Positions 34,388-42,156 of a DNA stretch of 61,606 nucleotides are shown in pieces. A program made the position numbers and the translations under genes. Under the pieces are notes generated by a model. That model was not told where the DNA came from, did not search any database, and saw only the letters and a list, made by a program, of their open reading frames with translations. Position 1 is the first letter of the stretch; each line of letters starts with the position of its first letter. Source of the DNA: Eubacterium sp. (GTDB taxonomy: Bacteria > Bacillota > Clostridia > Lachnospirales > Lachnospiraceae); contig JAFVAQ010000028.1 of NCBI GenBank assembly GCA_017480495.1, positions 1 to 61,606 of the forward strand, in the 5' to 3' direction.

Positions 34388-35272
34388 ATGGATACTATGA
34401 CCATCGAACAAATGAATAAAACAAAAGACGAACTCGGTCTGACATATAGAAAAATATCTGAACTCTCCGGGGTTCCATTTAGTACTGTCCAGAAGGTATT
34501 AGGCGGTATCACGCCCTCACCAAGATATAGTACAGTTAAAGCTCTGAGTGACGTACTCCTTTATGAATCCAGAAAAAACAATCCCTATGCCACCTATCAT
34601 TACTCTAACTACAAATATGGAGAAAAACCTGAAAAAGATAAAGAACTAGTTGAACTCGTAGAAGAAGCATCGCCCTTTTTGGTTCATGGTTCAAATGCAC
34701 CACTAAATAAAGATTACTTCACTGTTGAGGATTATAATAATCTTGGTGACGACAGAAGAACTGAGCTAATAAATGGTGTTTTCTACGACATGGCACCCCC
34801 AACAATAGAACACCAATTGATCGTCGGCCGAATATGGGCTGCATTTTCTAATTTCATCGCTAAAAGCAAAGGCAAATGCCTTCCAGTGATGGCCCCATTT
34901 GATGTTCAAATAAAGGACGACGATTTTAATATGGTAGAACCTGACGTGATGATTATATGCGACAAGAATAAGTTGTGCAACAACTATGTAGTCGGCGCTC
35001 CCGATCTTGTTGTGGAAGTTGTATCTAAGTCCTCCATATCTCACGATAAGATAAGGAAACTTAACCTCTACTACGAATCAAAGGTCCGAGAATATTGGAT
35101 AGTCGATCCAACAGAAAATGAGATCCTTGTATACGATTTTTCAGAGAGTGATTTCAAAAAATACAGTTATACCTTTGAGGATAAAGTTCCAGTTAGTATT
35201 TATGATAATAAACTCAAAATCGATTTCAAGGAAATAAGGACATATGTTGAAAACATGATCAGAAATGAGTAA
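34388..35272 (+). CDS. HTH-Uma2 fusion protein (PD-(D/E)XK nuclease fold)
   Basis: A 294-residue protein. Residues about 5-60 form a helix-turn-helix (YRKISELSGVPFSTVQKVLG). The rest is a Uma2/DUF820 domain: FTVEDYNNLGDDRRTELING, MAPPTIEHQLIVGRIWAAF, MVEPDVMIICDKNKL and GAPDLVVEVVSKSSISHDKI, with the Asp and Glu-x-Val-x-Lys pattern of the PD-(D/E)XK fold apparently intact. It ends after a predicted wHTH-like tail. The ATG at 34388 follows AAAGGAGGG. The stop codon TAA lies inside a REP-like repeat. Uma2 proteins are common and abundant, but their role is poorly defined. Confidence 0.85.
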   Translation: MDTMTIEQMNKTKDELGLTYRKISELSGVPFSTVQKVLGGITPSPRYSTVKALSDVLLYESRKNNPYATYHYSNYKYGEKPEKDKELVELVEEASPFLVHGSNAPLNKDYFTVEDYNNLGDDRRTELINGVFYDMAPPTIEHQLIVGRIWAAFSNFIAKSKGKCLPVMAPFDVQIKDDDFNMVEPDVMIICDKNKLCNNYVVGAPDLVVEVVSKSSISHDKIRKLNLYYESKVREYWIVDPTENEILVYDFSESDFKKYSYTFEDKVPVSIYDNKLKIDFKEIRTYVENMIRNE

Positions 35273-35294
35273 ATAAGAACCGTCCCTATACTCA
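35266..35294. repeat. REP-like repeat that holds both stop codons of two convergent genes
   Basis: A 29-nt copy starting TGAGTAAATAAGAACCGTCC and ending CTATACTCA. The TAA at 35270-35272 ends the HTH-Uma2 gene, and the terminal TCA at 35292-35294 is the TGA of the serine-hydrolase gene on the other strand. The element therefore fills the whole space between the two genes. Confidence 0.85.
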
Positions 35295-36818
35295 CTTCGT
35301 CTTTTTATAAATGTTTCTTAGCTCCAAACAAAGTGGTTCGATGCCCTCGAGATTTGACGGAATATCCGTACATATGGCTATTATATATGGCGAGCTATCC
35401 TTTGGATAAATGATACCTCCATCGGTTGTTGCTCTATATCTTCCTTCACATATCCAGCCCGCCTTTGACTCTGTCCTATCTGTTAAAGCTAATAGTGTTC
35501 TTTCATTCATCTTTATTTCTGCAGTTCCAAGGGAACTATGGATCGCAGATTGATTAGGATTTGTGAACCAATCCTTCATCTTACGACCTGTCTCATCTGT
35601 ATTAAGAAAAAAGTAGTTCTGAATCCAAAGCTTGGCGAGAGATCTTGCACTAAGCTGTGGATAGTGATAGGTTGCATTTCCCCTATCTATTCCAGCCTCT
35701 TCGCACCAATCGGCGAAAAAGGCATTTCCATAGCTTCTTCTAGTGTTACTATATATCTTATTATCCGAATTCTGAATAACCTGGATAAATGTATTCGAGT
35801 TTTTATCTACCATCTCTGGTTTATAAGCCGCGAGGGAGGCCATATAAGGGCCCTTGATGCAGCTGGCCGAATAAACCGTGCTATCCATATTGTAGGCTAC
35901 GCCCTTCCCGTTATCGAGATTGATCATCACGAAGCCGGCTGTATTACAAGCCTTTAGTTCCTCGACTATATTCAGAATATTATTTACGTCCTCTCTATCC
36001 GGTTCGTAACCGCCAAGGCCGATTAGCTCATAGTCTTTCTTTGGAGCCTTCGCATTAGTCTCTGGCATTGGCACGCTGTCGATCGAAGCCATAAGCTCAT
36101 CCTTTGTAACAATGGCTCCATCAATGCCGAATATATAGTACTTATTATCTATCTTCTGAACACCTGTCTTCAGGCATCCTGTGTTATCTGCATAGCATTT
36201 CTTACCAAGATTATTGATCCATCCAGTTTCAGGATTTCCCTCTTCATCAAATAAATATGTCTTCTTATCTATCTCGCAAACACCTGTTGCTACGGAACCA
36301 TCTTGGTTTACATAAAATCTATTACCATTATAATCCGTCCATCCCTCTTTCGGAGTTCCATCCTCTGCAAACAGGTAATCTTTTCCCTCTATTTCAACTC
36401 GTCCCGTACTAAGGACACCATCGTCATCAAAATGATACTTGGTCCCTTCTATTTCCTGCCAGCCTGTAGCGACCTCATGCTCCTCCATCACATACATCTT
36501 GCCGGCTGATACATCCACCCATCCCGTCTGGAGAGCTCCTGTATCAGAGAATTTGTAGGTATAACCTCCCACTTCCTTCTCGCCTATTAGAACGTAACCC
36601 TCATCATCAAAATAGTACCAGTTACCCTCTATATTCAGCCACTCACTTCTGGCCTCTTCACCATCCAGCTTGGTATAGCTTATCCCCTTGGAATTATTTG
36701 AATCCCAGGTTCCTCTCTTATTTCTCATAGTTACTAAGTAGTATGATACACAACCTGCAGCTACAATAAAAAGAACTATGACATATATATAAAGTTTTTT
36801 TCCACTTAACTTACTCAA
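35292..36818 (-). CDS. Membrane-anchored cell-wall-binding serine hydrolase (beta-lactamase/transpeptidase-like)
   Basis: A 508-residue envelope protein. A transmembrane segment at residues 9-29 is followed by about eight 20-residue cell-wall/glucan-binding repeats (residues 57-235, motif GWxxxxGxxYYFDxxG). The C-terminal domain (265-508) resembles class A beta-lactamase-like serine hydrolases: YSASCIKGPYMA carries the Ser319-x-x-Lys322 pair, QNSDNKIYSN a possible SxN element, and SKAGWICEGRYRATTDGGII a K-A-G in place of KTG. Likely extracellular and wall-bound; a true beta-lactamase is less likely. The stop lies in a repeat. Confidence 0.75.
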   Translation of the reverse strand: MSKLSGKKLYIYVIVLFIVAAGCVSYYLVTMRNKRGTWDSNNSKGISYTKLDGEEARSEWLNIEGNWYYFDDEGYVLIGEKEVGGYTYKFSDTGALQTGWVDVSAGKMYVMEEHEVATGWQEIEGTKYHFDDDGVLSTGRVEIEGKDYLFAEDGTPKEGWTDYNGNRFYVNQDGSVATGVCEIDKKTYLFDEEGNPETGWINNLGKKCYADNTGCLKTGVQKIDNKYYIFGIDGAIVTKDELMASIDSVPMPETNAKAPKKDYELIGLGGYEPDREDVNNILNIVEELKACNTAGFVMINLDNGKGVAYNMDSTVYSASCIKGPYMASLAAYKPEMVDKNSNTFIQVIQNSDNKIYSNTRRSYGNAFFADWCEEAGIDRGNATYHYPQLSARSLAKLWIQNYFFLNTDETGRKMKDWFTNPNQSAIHSSLGTAEIKMNERTLLALTDRTESKAGWICEGRYRATTDGGIIYPKDSSPYIIAICTDIPSNLEGIEPLCLELRNIYKKTK

Positions 36819-36841
36819 AACATATTCCCTTAAAAGTTAAC

Positions 36842-36904
36842 AAAAGTTGTCATAGGAACCATCCCTATTGGTCCAAAAAGTTGTCACAGGAACCGTCCCC
36901 ATTG
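36842..36904. repeat. Two REP-like AAAAGTTGTCACAGGAACCG repeats
   Basis: Copies at 36842-36870 (GGAACCATCCC) and 36875-36904 (GGAACCGTCCCC) run in the same direction and are inverted relative to the copy at 32714. They lie directly upstream of the serine-hydrolase gene, where its promoter would be expected. Confidence 0.75.
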
Positions 36905-36950
36905 ACAACTATAGCATATATTCTAAGGTATTAAAATCTCTTTTGAACAA

Positions 36951-36979
36951 AAAAACACCGGCCACCTTACGGTGACCGG
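36951..36979 (-). terminator. Intrinsic terminator of nifJ
   Basis: CCGGCCACC (36958-36966) and GGTGACCGG (36971-36979) form a 9-bp stem, with one G-U wobble in the RNA, and a TTAC loop. A run of T residues follows on the minus strand. It lies about 35 nt past the nifJ stop. Confidence 0.9.
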
Positions 36980-37012
36980 CATCATTTAAATACTAATTAG
37001 AATAAGCTAGAA

Positions 37013-40000
37013 TTACTCAGCCTTTGTTCCATCATACAGATCAACGAGACCCTGAAGATGAGCGAACTTCTTCTTTGAGTTCTCCTCAGCCATAGCGAAG
37101 AGCTTATCAGCCTTATCCTTATTAATCTTCTGAAGAGCTGTGTAACGAGCCTCTCCTGAAAGGAATTCCTGATAAGGAACTGTTGCAGCCTTAGAATCAA
37201 GACTGAACTTCTTATCCTCATCTGGGTTGAATCTGAACAGGTTCCAATATCCAGCATCTACTGCCTTCTTCTCCTCAGCCATAGCCTTGCTCATACCAAC
37301 ACGGATTCTGTGGTTGATACATGGAGCGTATGCGATGATGAGTGATGGACCATGATAGCTCTCAGCTTCCTTGATAGCCTTGATGAGCTGGTTGTAATTA
37401 GCACCCATAGAAACCTGAGCAACATATACATAACCGTAACTCATAGCGATAGCAGCAAGATCCTTCTGCTTGATCTCCTTACCACCTGCAGCGAACTGTG
37501 CAACAGCACCTGTAGGAGTAGCCTTTGAAGACTGTCCACCAGTATTTGAGTAAACCTCTGTATTGAATACGAATACGTTTACATCCTCTCCTGAAGCGAG
37601 TACGTGGTCAACTCCACCGAATCCGATATCGTATGCCCAACCGTCACCACCGAAGATCCACTGTGACTTCTTAGCAAGGAAATCCTTATCCTTAACAACT
37701 GCCTTAGCTTCTGGGCTATCAACCTTCTCAAGCTCAGCGATAAGAGCATCAGCAGCTTCTGTATTTGTATTTGTGTCATCATATGTCTCGAAGAACTTAT
37801 CTGCAGCAGCCTTAACAGCAGCGTTAGACTCAGCTACGACCTTAACCTTCTCTGAAAGGCTCTCACGAAGAGTCTTCTGAGCAAGATACATACCGAAACC
37901 GAACTCAGCATTATCTTCGAACAGTGAGTTATCCCAAGCAGGTCCCTTACCAGCCTTATTTGTTGTATAAGGTGTAGATGGTGAAGAGTTACCCCAGATA
38001 GATGAACATCCTGTTGCATTTGAGATGTACATTCTATCACCATAGAGCTGAGTGATAAGCTTAGCATATGGTGTCTCACCACAACCAGCACAAGCGCCTG
38101 AGAACTCAAGCAGTGGCTGCTTGAACTGTGATCCCTTAACTGTAGCAGCACCAAACTTATTGATTACTTCTTCCTTATCAGGAACTGAGATAGCATAATC
38201 GAAGAGGTTCTGCTCAGCCTTAAGAGCATCATCAAGTGGCTTCATCTCAATAGACTTTGTAGGACATACATTTGTACATGATCCACATCCAAGACAGTCC
38301 ATTGTAGAAATAGCTACTGCATACTTGTAACCAGCGATTTCTGGCTTGAAGTCCTTAGCCTTGAAGCCTTCTGGAGCAGCTGCAACTTCTGCATCTGTAA
38401 GAGCAACTGTTCTGATAGCAGCATGAGGACATACATATGAACAAAGACCACAGCCTACACACTTCTCAGCATCCCATACAGGAACTGATACGGAAACACC
38501 TCTCTTCTCGTATGCTGCTGTACCTGATGGTGTAGAACCATCCATGTATCTAGCAACAACAGAAACAGGAATTGTGTTACCTTCCTGAGCTGAAACCTTA
38601 ATCTGAACGTCGTTAACGAAGTCGATCTGCTCTTTTGTACCCTTTGTAGCTGCAGGATAGTCAAGACCCTCATCTACTCCATTTGTCCAATCAGCAGGAA
38701 CATCTACCTTAACAACTGCGTCAGCACCAAGATCAATAGCCTTCCAGTTCATCTGAACGATATCATCACCCTTCATACCGTAAGACTTCTTAGCAGCTGC
38801 CTTCATGTACTCGATTGCCTCAGCCTCTGGGATGATACCTGTAAGCTTGAAGAATGCTGACTGAAGAATTGTGTTGATACGTGTAGGTCCCATACCTGAC
38901 TCGATACCAAGCTTAACACCATCGATAGTGTAGAAGTTGATATTGTGATCAGCGATGTACTTCTTTACCTGTCCTGGGAGATGCTTATCAAGCTCTTCTC
39001 CTGTCCATGGGCAGTTAAGAAGGAATGTACCACCATCAACAAGCTCCTCAACCATGTGATACTTCTTAACGTAAGCTGCATTGTGGCAAGCTACGAAGTT
39101 AGCCTTATGGATAAGGTATGTTGACTTGATTGGCTTATCACCAAATCTAAGGTGTGACATTGTTATACCACCAGACTTCTTTGAGTCATAATCGAAGTAA
39201 GCCTGAACGTACTTATCTGTGTTATCACCAATGATCTTGATAGAGTTCTTGTTAGCACCAACAGTACCGTCAGCACCAAGACCCCAGAACTTACAACAAA
39301 CTGTTCCCTCTGGAGTTGTAACAAGAGCTTCACCAGAATCAAGTGAAAGATTTGTAACATCATCGAAGATTGAAAGAGTGAACTCTTCCTTCTCTGTGTT
39401 GTTGAATGCAGCAACGATCTCTGATGGAGTTGTATCCTTAGAACCAAGTCCGTAACGACCTCTTGTGATAAGAGTATCCTTGAACTCTGTTCCTCTAACT
39501 GCAGCCATAACATCAAGAGCAAGTGGCTCAGCGTTTGAACCAGGCTCCTTAGTTCTATCAAGAACGATGATCTGCTTAGCTGTCTTAGGGATAGCTGCAA
39601 TGAATTTATCATTAACGAATGGTCTGTAAAGACGAACCTTAACAACTCCGACCTTCTCGCCCTTAGCTGTAAGGTAATCAATTGTCTCTTCAATAGTATC
39701 ACATACAGAACCCATAGCTACGATAACCTTCTCAGCATCAGGTGCTCCATAGTAATTGAAGAGCTTGTAGTCTGTACCGATCTTAGCATTGATCTTGTCC
39801 ATGTACTTCTCAACGATAGCTGGGAGATCATTGTAAGCTGGGTTACAAGCCTCTCTTGTCTGGAAGAATACGTCAGGGTTCTGAGCAGATCCCTTCTCGC
39901 ATGGATGATTTGGATTAAGAGCCTCAGCTCTGAACTTATCAAGTGCATCATATGGGAATACATCTTCGAAATCTTCGTTTGACCAGCAATCGATCTTCTG

Positions 40001-40540
40001 GATCTCATGTGATGTACGGAAACCATCAAAGAAGTTGATGAAAGGAAGTCTTCCTTCAAGAGCTGCCATATAAGCAACTGGAGTAAGGTCCATAACTTCC
40101 TGTACAGATGACTCACAGAGCATTGCGCAACCTGTCTGACGACAAGCATATACGTCTGAGTGATCACCGAAAATGTTAAGAGCATGTGATGCAACGCATC
40201 GTGCACTAACGTTAAATACACCTGGAAGTCTTTCACCAGCTACCTTATAAAGGTTAGGGATCATAAGAAGAAGTCCCTGTGAAGCTGTGTAAGTAGATGT
40301 CATAGCACCTGCAACAAGTGAACCGTGTACTGTACCAGCAGCACCTGCTTCAGATTCCATCTCTAAGATTTTTACAGTGTTGCCGAAGATATTCTTTCTT
40401 CCAGCAGTTGCCCATTCATCAGTATGTTCAGCCATAGGTGATGATGGAGTGATAGGATAGATAGCAGCGCAGTCAGTAAAGATATACGATGCATGAGCTG
40501 CAGCTTCGTTACCATCCATGGTCTTTTTGAATCTTGCCAT
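37013..40540 (-). CDS. nifJ: Pyruvate:ferredoxin (flavodoxin) oxidoreductase
   Basis: Single-chain 1175-residue PFOR that converts pyruvate and CoA to acetyl-CoA, CO2 and reduced ferredoxin, the central step of clostridial fermentation. Domain I begins MDGNEAAAHASYIFTDCAAI with YPITPSSPMAEHTDEWA. Two [4Fe-4S] clusters are bound by CVGCGLCSYVCPHAAI and CLGCGSCTNVCPTKSI. The thiamine diphosphate domain has FSGACAGCGETPYAKL, NATGCSSIWGNSSPSTPY, GDGWAYDIGFGGVDHV and NTEVYSNTGGQSSKATPTGA. Own promoter and terminator. The reduced ferredoxin would feed the hydrogenase encoded at 56-60 kb. Confidence 0.98.
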   Translation of the reverse strand: MARFKKTMDGNEAAAHASYIFTDCAAIYPITPSSPMAEHTDEWATAGRKNIFGNTVKILEMESEAGAAGTVHGSLVAGAMTSTYTASQGLLLMIPNLYKVAGERLPGVFNVSARCVASHALNIFGDHSDVYACRQTGCAMLCESSVQEVMDLTPVAYMAALEGRLPFINFFDGFRTSHEIQKIDCWSNEDFEDVFPYDALDKFRAEALNPNHPCEKGSAQNPDVFFQTREACNPAYNDLPAIVEKYMDKINAKIGTDYKLFNYYGAPDAEKVIVAMGSVCDTIEETIDYLTAKGEKVGVVKVRLYRPFVNDKFIAAIPKTAKQIIVLDRTKEPGSNAEPLALDVMAAVRGTEFKDTLITRGRYGLGSKDTTPSEIVAAFNNTEKEEFTLSIFDDVTNLSLDSGEALVTTPEGTVCCKFWGLGADGTVGANKNSIKIIGDNTDKYVQAYFDYDSKKSGGITMSHLRFGDKPIKSTYLIHKANFVACHNAAYVKKYHMVEELVDGGTFLLNCPWTGEELDKHLPGQVKKYIADHNINFYTIDGVKLGIESGMGPTRINTILQSAFFKLTGIIPEAEAIEYMKAAAKKSYGMKGDDIVQMNWKAIDLGADAVVKVDVPADWTNGVDEGLDYPAATKGTKEQIDFVNDVQIKVSAQEGNTIPVSVVARYMDGSTPSGTAAYEKRGVSVSVPVWDAEKCVGCGLCSYVCPHAAIRTVALTDAEVAAAPEGFKAKDFKPEIAGYKYAVAISTMDCLGCGSCTNVCPTKSIEMKPLDDALKAEQNLFDYAISVPDKEEVINKFGAATVKGSQFKQPLLEFSGACAGCGETPYAKLITQLYGDRMYISNATGCSSIWGNSSPSTPYTTNKAGKGPAWDNSLFEDNAEFGFGMYLAQKTLRESLSEKVKVVAESNAAVKAAADKFFETYDDTNTNTEAADALIAELEKVDSPEAKAVVKDKDFLAKKSQWIFGGDGWAYDIGFGGVDHVLASGEDVNVFVFNTEVYSNTGGQSSKATPTGAVAQFAAGGKEIKQKDLAAIAMSYGYVYVAQVSMGANYNQLIKAIKEAESYHGPSLIIAYAPCINHRIRVGMSKAMAEEKKAVDAGYWNLFRFNPDEDKKFSLDSKAATVPYQEFLSGEARYTALQKINKDKADKLFAMAEENSKKKFAHLQGLVDLYDGTKAE

Positions 40541-40625
40541 TTCGTGATTCCTCCTAGAATTATTGTATTAGCACGCCCCTAAGTTGCCATTTAAAAGCAA
40601 GGCAGGGCGCAAAAAGCTAAATAAA

Positions 40626-40654
40626 ATAATAACACAAAATGAACTTCTTGTGAA
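40626..40654 (-). promoter_or_regulatory. Sigma-A-type promoter of nifJ
   Basis: Minus-strand -35 TTCACA (40649-40654), 17-nt spacer, -10 TATTAT (40626-40631). The predicted transcript starts near 40619, leaving a leader of about 80 nt that contains a GCCC/GGGC-rich inverted repeat. The rest of the 264-nt gap to the next gene holds only that gene's terminator. Confidence 0.75.
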
Positions 40655-40756
40655 CAACGAAAAGCCCCTATTTTACTAATCTTTATAAGGCATAACATAC
40701 CAAAGTTAGACTTAGTTAATCGCAGAAAAATAGATCCTTCTTTTCACTCAAGAGAA

Positions 40757-40796
40757 CAAAAAAATAAGACGTCAATCCTTTTGTGATTGACGCCTT
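40757..40796 (-). terminator. Intrinsic terminator of the tubulin-ACP operon
   Basis: AAGACGTCAATC (40766-40777) and GATTGACGCCTT (40785-40796) form a 12-bp stem with a 7-nt loop. The minus strand continues ATTTTTTTG. It lies 9 nt past the stop codon of the 353-residue gene. Confidence 0.9.
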
Positions 40797-40804
40797 GATT
40801 TTTT

Positions 40805-41866
40805 TTACTTAGCTCTCTGATCGAGTCTTGAGAGCACTTCCAGGAGGACAGCTACCTCCTTCTCTTTTGCGATTCGGAAGTAGTCCTTAAATCTTGATGC
40901 CTCTGTGACATCCTCGCTAATAGATATCTTGATAAGAAGATTACGAGCTGCCTGCATGTTCTTAACTACATCCTCGTAAGACTCAATTAGATCAGCATCA
41001 TAATTCAGATATCCATTCGCCATAAGATACTTGATTCTCTCAAGCATCAGTACCTTATGATCATACATTACATGTAAAGCTCTGATATCGAAATCAGGCT
41101 CTTCTGACTGCATCTGCTTCATAACTCTTTCGAGTGCTGTGTCATAAACCTCTACACCGAAGGTTGTATCATTGAAGCGGTTTCTCATCATACGGAAATG
41201 ATTCTTTGTATCCTGAGAATTCAGATACTCACGGAGAGTATCTCTTATCAGGGTTGTATCTACATCATAGTAGCAGGTATCTGTGTTCTTGAAGATTACA
41301 TAGAGACCTCTTGTTCCCTTGTAATCATCCTTAAACATATGATCCTCTGCAGCTGATATAACTTCGTAACCCTTACGAACATCCTCAAAGGTGAGCTTGT
41401 TATGTGCATACTTATCCTTGAATGTGAAGTCTCCACAATAGAAGCCTTCTCCTTCCAGATCGTATCCATAGATGAATAGCTCATGAGGGAACTTATAGTC
41501 AACATCTACATCACTAAGAATCTTTGCCTCATCGAATACACCATATACATATCCACCGAGGTCAATAGTCTTGATAATGAAATCAACTATATCTCCGCAA
41601 TAGCTCTGAATCTGTTCCTTAGTCATAAGTGAAGTAATCAGATATGGGCACTCTTTAAGAGAAGAACTACCTGGCATGATGTCAGCAAATAGCATATCAT
41701 CTCCAGTAAATATTTCTTCTATATTGTAACATCTCAGCTGTATATAATTACTGAAAATCCATTTCTTCGCATTATCATCCTCTGAAAGAATTGAGAATAA
41801 TGTGGCATGCCACTGCCATGATGTTATAAGCGGATTCTTTGTTACCGGTAATCTCTTTTTTGCCAT
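40805..41866 (-). CDS. Uncharacterised protein of the tubulin-ACP operon (possible C39/BtrH-like acyltransferase fold)
   Basis: A 353-residue soluble protein that I cannot assign firmly. N-terminal PLITSWQWHATLFSILSEDD and KKWIFSNYIQLRCYNIEEIF, then GGYVYGVFDEAKI, LFIYGYDLEGEGFYCGDFTF and the helical C-terminal half. The segment FIYGYDLEGEGFYCGDFTFK resembles the papain/C39-like N-domain of BtrH-type proteins, which transfer acyl groups from carrier proteins. A matching catalytic Cys is not obvious. It lies 13 nt after an acyl carrier protein gene, which supports, but does not prove, a carrier-dependent role. Confidence 0.45.
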   Translation of the reverse strand: MAKKRLPVTKNPLITSWQWHATLFSILSEDDNAKKWIFSNYIQLRCYNIEEIFTGDDMLFADIMPGSSSLKECPYLITSLMTKEQIQSYCGDIVDFIIKTIDLGGYVYGVFDEAKILSDVDVDYKFPHELFIYGYDLEGEGFYCGDFTFKDKYAHNKLTFEDVRKGYEVISAAEDHMFKDDYKGTRGLYVIFKNTDTCYYDVDTTLIRDTLREYLNSQDTKNHFRMMRNRFNDTTFGVEVYDTALERVMKQMQSEEPDFDIRALHVMYDHKVLMLERIKYLMANGYLNYDADLIESYEDVVKNMQAARNLLIKISISEDVTEASRFKDYFRIAKEKEVAVLLEVLSRLDQRAK

Positions 41867-41879
41867 TTGTCACCCCTCC

Positions 41880-42134
41880 TTAGTCTACCTTATCCAGTTT
41901 AGCTTTGATAACAGCTGCTAGATCCTCAAATGTTTTGTAGTCTTCCAGACTCAGCTCGTAGTCTGTAAACTTAACCCCAAACTTTTCCTCTGCAGCTACA
42001 ATAAGTCTGATAATTGAAACAGAATTAACCCCGTACTCACTTGTTATTTCCGCATCCATTGATACATCACCGAGCTCTGGCATAACGTCATCTATAAGAG
42101 CTTTAAGTGACTGTCTTACTTCTTCCTTTTCCAT
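41880..42134 (-). CDS. Stand-alone acyl carrier protein
   Basis: An 84-residue acidic four-helix protein. The phosphopantetheine attachment site is the Ser in YGVNSVSIIRLI, a variant of the DSL motif. Helix II-III continues AAEEKFGVKFTDYELSLEDY and the C-terminus is FEDLAAVIKAKLDKVD. The ATG at 42134 follows AAAGGGG; the frame is open to 42170. No fatty-acid or polyketide genes lie nearby. Its position between a tubulin-like GTPase and an uncharacterised protein, with 13-22 nt spacings, points to a dedicated carrier rather than the housekeeping AcpP. Confidence 0.85.
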   Translation of the reverse strand: MEKEEVRQSLKALIDDVMPELGDVSMDAEITSEYGVNSVSIIRLIVAAEEKFGVKFTDYELSLEDYKTFEDLAAVIKAKLDKVD

Positions 42135-42156
42135 GTAATGTAACCCCTTTCTGTTC

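Noticed and set aside
37563-40236. Several long open frames antisense to or out of frame with nifJ
   Set aside because: They lie inside a strongly coding PFOR gene, lack ribosome-binding sites and give low-complexity Leu/Ser/Arg-rich translations typical of shadows.
40541-40804. A small RNA or gene in the gap upstream of nifJ
   Set aside because: The gap is explained by the nifJ promoter and leader plus the terminator of the neighbouring operon.
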